NCBI GenBank assembly: GCA_045546175.1
Contig: JAZQCI010000015.1
Location: forward strand, 1-24,983
DNA from: CAG-791 sp045546175
Lineage (GTDB): Bacteria > Bacillota > Clostridia > Lachnospirales > Lachnospiraceae
Length of the DNA stretch: 24,983 nt
Direction: 5' to 3'
Shown: piece after piece, positions 23,656 to 24,983 of the stretch
Position numbering within the stretch: the first letter of the stretch is position 1
Layout of the letters: each line of letters opens with the position of its first letter
The notes under the pieces: model-generated
Told to the model about the DNA's origin: nothing
The model's database searches: none
Seen by the model: only the letters and a program-made list of their open reading frames with translations
Translations under genes and position numbers: made by a program

Positions 23656-23712
23656 TAAGGTGTCCGCTCGCTCCGCTCCGCGTCCGTTTTGCTCCGCAAA
23701 ACTGTCCGGTCC
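23656..23712. repeat. GC-rich repetitive stretch with a small dyad
   Basis: The stretch repeats CTCGCTCCGCTCCGCGTCC-like words and holds the dyad GTTTTGC-TCC-GCAAAAC. It borders the recombinase remnant. It may be the end of a small repeat element that replaced the rest of the recombinase gene. Confidence 0.4.
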
Positions 23713-23724
23713 ACGGCGCAATTT

Positions 23725-23871
23725 GCACTTCAGCAGCAGTTCATGAAAACCTCGGGAGAGCTCAAATTCAGCGATGGCATGGTCAGGCAATACATTGATC
23801 AGATAACGGTCTACTCTGATCACCTTCACATAGCTTTCCGGGCGGGACTTGGGACCGACATTTGGGGCTAA
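23725..23871 (+). pseudogene. C-terminal remnant of a large serine recombinase
   Basis: About 48 codons survive in an otherwise orphan frame that ends at 23871. FALQQQFMKTSGELKFSDGM and RQYIDQITVYSDHLHIAF resemble the end of serine site-specific recombinases of clostridial conjugative transposons and prophages, where a phrase like FRQLVEKVTVYSD followed by a strand and a charged tail closes the protein. The catalytic resolvase domain and zinc ribbon are absent, so it cannot act. It is probably a footprint of a former integrase at the right side of this accessory region. Similarity was judged from memory only. Confidence 0.55.
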
Positions 23872-23953
23872 ACTGAAAAGTATGAGCCGGAAATATGATG
23901 CCGCCTTCCATAAACGGAGGGTTGCATTTCTGCGTGACGGAGCCAGATTTCTG

Positions 23954-23982
23954 CTGAAAAATTGTATACATTATGGTAGAAT
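23954..23982 (+). promoter_or_regulatory. Promoter of the short RNA upstream of the HEPN gene
   Basis: CTGAAA (23954-23959), a 17-base spacer and TGGTAGAAT (extended -10, 23974-23982). The predicted start point is about 23989. Confidence 0.55.
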
Positions 23983-23988
23983 GTGAAA

Positions 23989-24058
23989 TACAAGATTTAA
24001 CGAATATGATAGTAATAGTCTCAAGGATATAATAATTCGTTATCCTTGAGGCATTTTT
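23989..24058 (+). ncRNA. Short transcript or leader RNA ending in a terminator, ahead of the HEPN gene
   Basis: From the predicted start to the T-run is about 70 bases. TAACGAAT (23998-24005) is the exact complement of ATTCGTTA (24035-24042), which occupies the terminator loop and the first two bases of its right arm. The RNA can therefore fold either an H-type pseudoknot with the terminator stem or an alternative stem that frays it. It contains no credible open frame. It could be an attenuator leader for the HEPN gene or a separate small RNA. Confidence 0.5.
24018..24058 (+). terminator. Strong intrinsic terminator between the short RNA and the HEPN gene
   Basis: CTCAAGGATA (24020-24029) pairs perfectly with TATCCTTGAG (24041-24050). 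One U-G and one G-C pair extend the stem to 12, with an 11-base loop and then GCATTTTT. It lies 19 bases before the downstream start codon, so the gene depends on readthrough. Confidence 0.85.
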
Positions 24059-24076
24059 GCGTAGAGGAGAGGGCTG

Positions 24077-24523
24077 GTGGCAAAGAAAGCTGCAAGAAAG
24101 ATCAAGGTCGACATGACCCGTAATAATGCTTCAAACAAGGTGGAGAGAGTAAAAGCCCTGATGGAAGATACAGCCAAGATGCAGAAGCGGAGAGACTTCA
24201 TTAATAAGTTTGTACTCTGCGAGATAGCCTGCAAACACATCGTTGAGGCTTACAAGAGGCATCAAAAGGACCTGAAACCCGGAGAGTACATTACTCTGGA
24301 TATGAGGCACATCCCTGCGGCTATGACTTTGTATAGATATAGCATCCCTAAACACGTTCTTAGCGATGTGTTTGGTAGCGGTAAAAAACGTGGTCAAAAG
24401 TCAGCCAAGAAACTCCGGGATGGAATTATGCATGCCATGAACGATGATGATCTGAACGAGGTAATTGAACGAGAAGAATTCTTGTACGGAAGGATGGACG
24501 AGTTCTTAAGCTACTTCCAGTAA
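24077..24523 (+). CDS. HEPN-like protein with Rx4H motif, possible RNase
   Basis: A 148-residue cytoplasmic protein starting with GTG behind AGAGGAGAGGG. The N-terminus is basic (AKKAARKIKVDMTRNN). The rest is predicted helical, and the C-terminal part reads KKLRDGIMHAMNDDDLNEVIEREEF, with Arg114 and His119 forming the Rx4H signature of HEPN ribonucleases, followed by a closing amphipathic helix (LYGRMDEFLSYFQ). HEPN proteins act in toxin-antitoxin, abortive infection and CRISPR systems as RNases, or as substrate binders when the motif is lost. No antitoxin protein gene adjoins it; instead a terminated short RNA precedes it. Family placement rests on the motif and helical pattern, not on a search. 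Confidence 0.7.
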   Translation: MAKKAARKIKVDMTRNNASNKVERVKALMEDTAKMQKRRDFINKFVLCEIACKHIVEAYKRHQKDLKPGEYITLDMRHIPAAMTLYRYSIPKHVLSDVFGSGKKRGQKSAKKLRDGIMHAMNDDDLNEVIEREEFLYGRMDEFLSYFQ

Positions 24524-24531
24524 TTACGGTA

Positions 24532-24598
24532 TTCAATCATCTTGAAACCTTGCCACGTCTAGACTTGGCAATTTTCAATCATCTTGCTACCTGGCTTA
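24532..24598. repeat. Two 13-bp direct repeats flanking a near-palindrome
   Basis: TTCAATCATCTTG occurs at 24532-24544 and 24574-24586, 42 bases apart, each followed by a similar ACCTnGC word. Between them, 24550-24571 is a 22-base near-palindrome (outer arms TTGCCA/TGGCAA, centre GTCTAGAC) with one mismatched pair. It may be a recombination or regulator site. Confidence 0.55.
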
Positions 24599-24741
24599 CG
24601 AGTGTGGTAATTCTTCTCAGAACCTCGTGCTATGTCGAAGTCGTATGTTCGTTGAGCAACAAAAGAAAACGTCCGGATTCCTATGTGAAGCTGGAAGTGG
24701 ATGCGGAGGATTACTATAGGATCAAGGATGAAGATAAGTAA
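24550..24741 (+). CDS. Doubtful 63-residue frame, perhaps a gene fragment
   Basis: The frame begins inside the near-palindrome with no ribosome site, so its start is not credible. Its last 28 residues, SNKRKRPDSYVKLEVDAEDY followed by YRIKDEDK, have the codon use and charge pattern of a real protein end. It may be the surviving 3' tip of a lost gene. No family is recognised. Confidence 0.25.
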   Translation: MPRLDLAIFNHLATWLTSVVILLRTSCYVEVVCSLSNKRKRPDSYVKLEVDAEDYYRIKDEDK

Positions 24742-24787
24742 TAATCTCCTGTTACAAAATGTGATAGGGATATAGAAGGAGATTCTA

Positions 24788-24916
24788 TTGCATAAGGATT
24801 GGATGATGCTGAAGGGAGATGCTCATGATAGATTATGGACAGAGGGGTCTACTACTATAGATATAGCGGTAATATTCCCCTCTTCCAGATGGGATATTAC
24901 CCATCTTGTTGCTTAA
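24788..24916 (+). CDS. Doubtful 42-residue frame with a good ribosome site
   Basis: TTG at 24788 follows AGAAGGAGA at about 6 bases and opens a frame of 42 codons (HKDWMMLKGDAHDRLW to ITHLVA). It overlaps two inverted repeats: AGAGGGG/CCCCTCT at 24841-24847 and 24877-24883, and AGATGGG/CCCATCT at 24887-24906. The sequence may thus serve as structured RNA instead. No other gene is seen from 24742 to the window end. Confidence 0.3.
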   Translation: MHKDWMMLKGDAHDRLWTEGSTTIDIAVIFPSSRWDITHLVA

Positions 24917-24983
24917 GCTGTTAGAATGAGTAAGCAATCGGTCTGGCCAATGGGGTCTTGGACTATCACGTCCGTGGGTCAGC

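Noticed and set aside
24930..24983. Possible tRNA or structured RNA at the right edge (GGTCTGGCC to GGGTCAGC)
   Set aside because: Some complementary G/C words are present, but I could not fold a cloverleaf or recognise a known RNA, and the window ends there.

Overview
The window looks like a Firmicutes chromosome of the Clostridia, most likely Lachnospirales. The evidence is the gene set (MutS2, YhaM, an RlmD/RlmCD-type methyltransferase, LytTR plus DUF3021), strong AAGGAGG-type ribosome sites and prophage genes of clostridial type. The species cannot be named from this sequence.

Positions 1-8735 are core genome. A two-component system (the sensor kinase runs off the left edge; the OmpR-type regulator is complete) lies downstream of mutS2 on the minus strand. 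A divergent promoter region separates mutS2 from a plus-strand group: an HtrA-like membrane protein that has lost all three catalytic residues, the exoribonuclease YhaM, and an rRNA uracil methyltransferase carrying a Gly/Arg/Ser-rich insertion. A hairpin terminator at 8782-8836 closes this block.

Positions 8837-13642 are a more A/T-rich defence island entered through three 30-bp tandem repeats. It holds a PstI/BsuBI-type restriction-modification pair (expected site CTGCAG), then a translationally coupled pair: a small nucleoside-deoxyribosyltransferase-like protein and a one-chain DUF262-DUF1524 (GmrSD/SspE-like) nuclease.

Positions 13643-22468 are a decayed prophage or phage-like element. 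It begins with an XRE repressor gene behind a nest of inverted repeats. The repressor is followed by a 32-codon stub that looks like the start of an ImmA-type peptidase, fused at a small GGGTC/GACCC dyad to a DUF2800 gene that has lost its 3' end. A divergent control region with three copies of a 31-bp element separates the minus-strand DUF2800 operon from a plus-strand replication operon: three unknown proteins, a primase-polymerase/SF3 helicase split by an apparent one-base frameshift, a YozE-like protein, a VRR-NUC nuclease, two small proteins, an SNF2-type helicase and a late-regulator-like protein. No terminase, capsid, tail or lysis genes follow, so the element cannot make a virion from this window alone.

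Positions 22469-24983 are a patchwork. A LytTR regulator and DUF3021 membrane protein form an operon with a likely self-activation site. After it come the C-terminal scrap of a serine recombinase and a short predicted transcript that ends in a strong terminator and can fold a competing or pseudoknot pairing. Directly behind that transcript is a HEPN-like protein with an Rx4H motif. The last 460 bases contain repeats, hairpins and only doubtful small reading frames. The best candidates for an undescribed system are the RNA-terminator-HEPN unit and the deoxyribosyltransferase-like/GmrSD-like pair.
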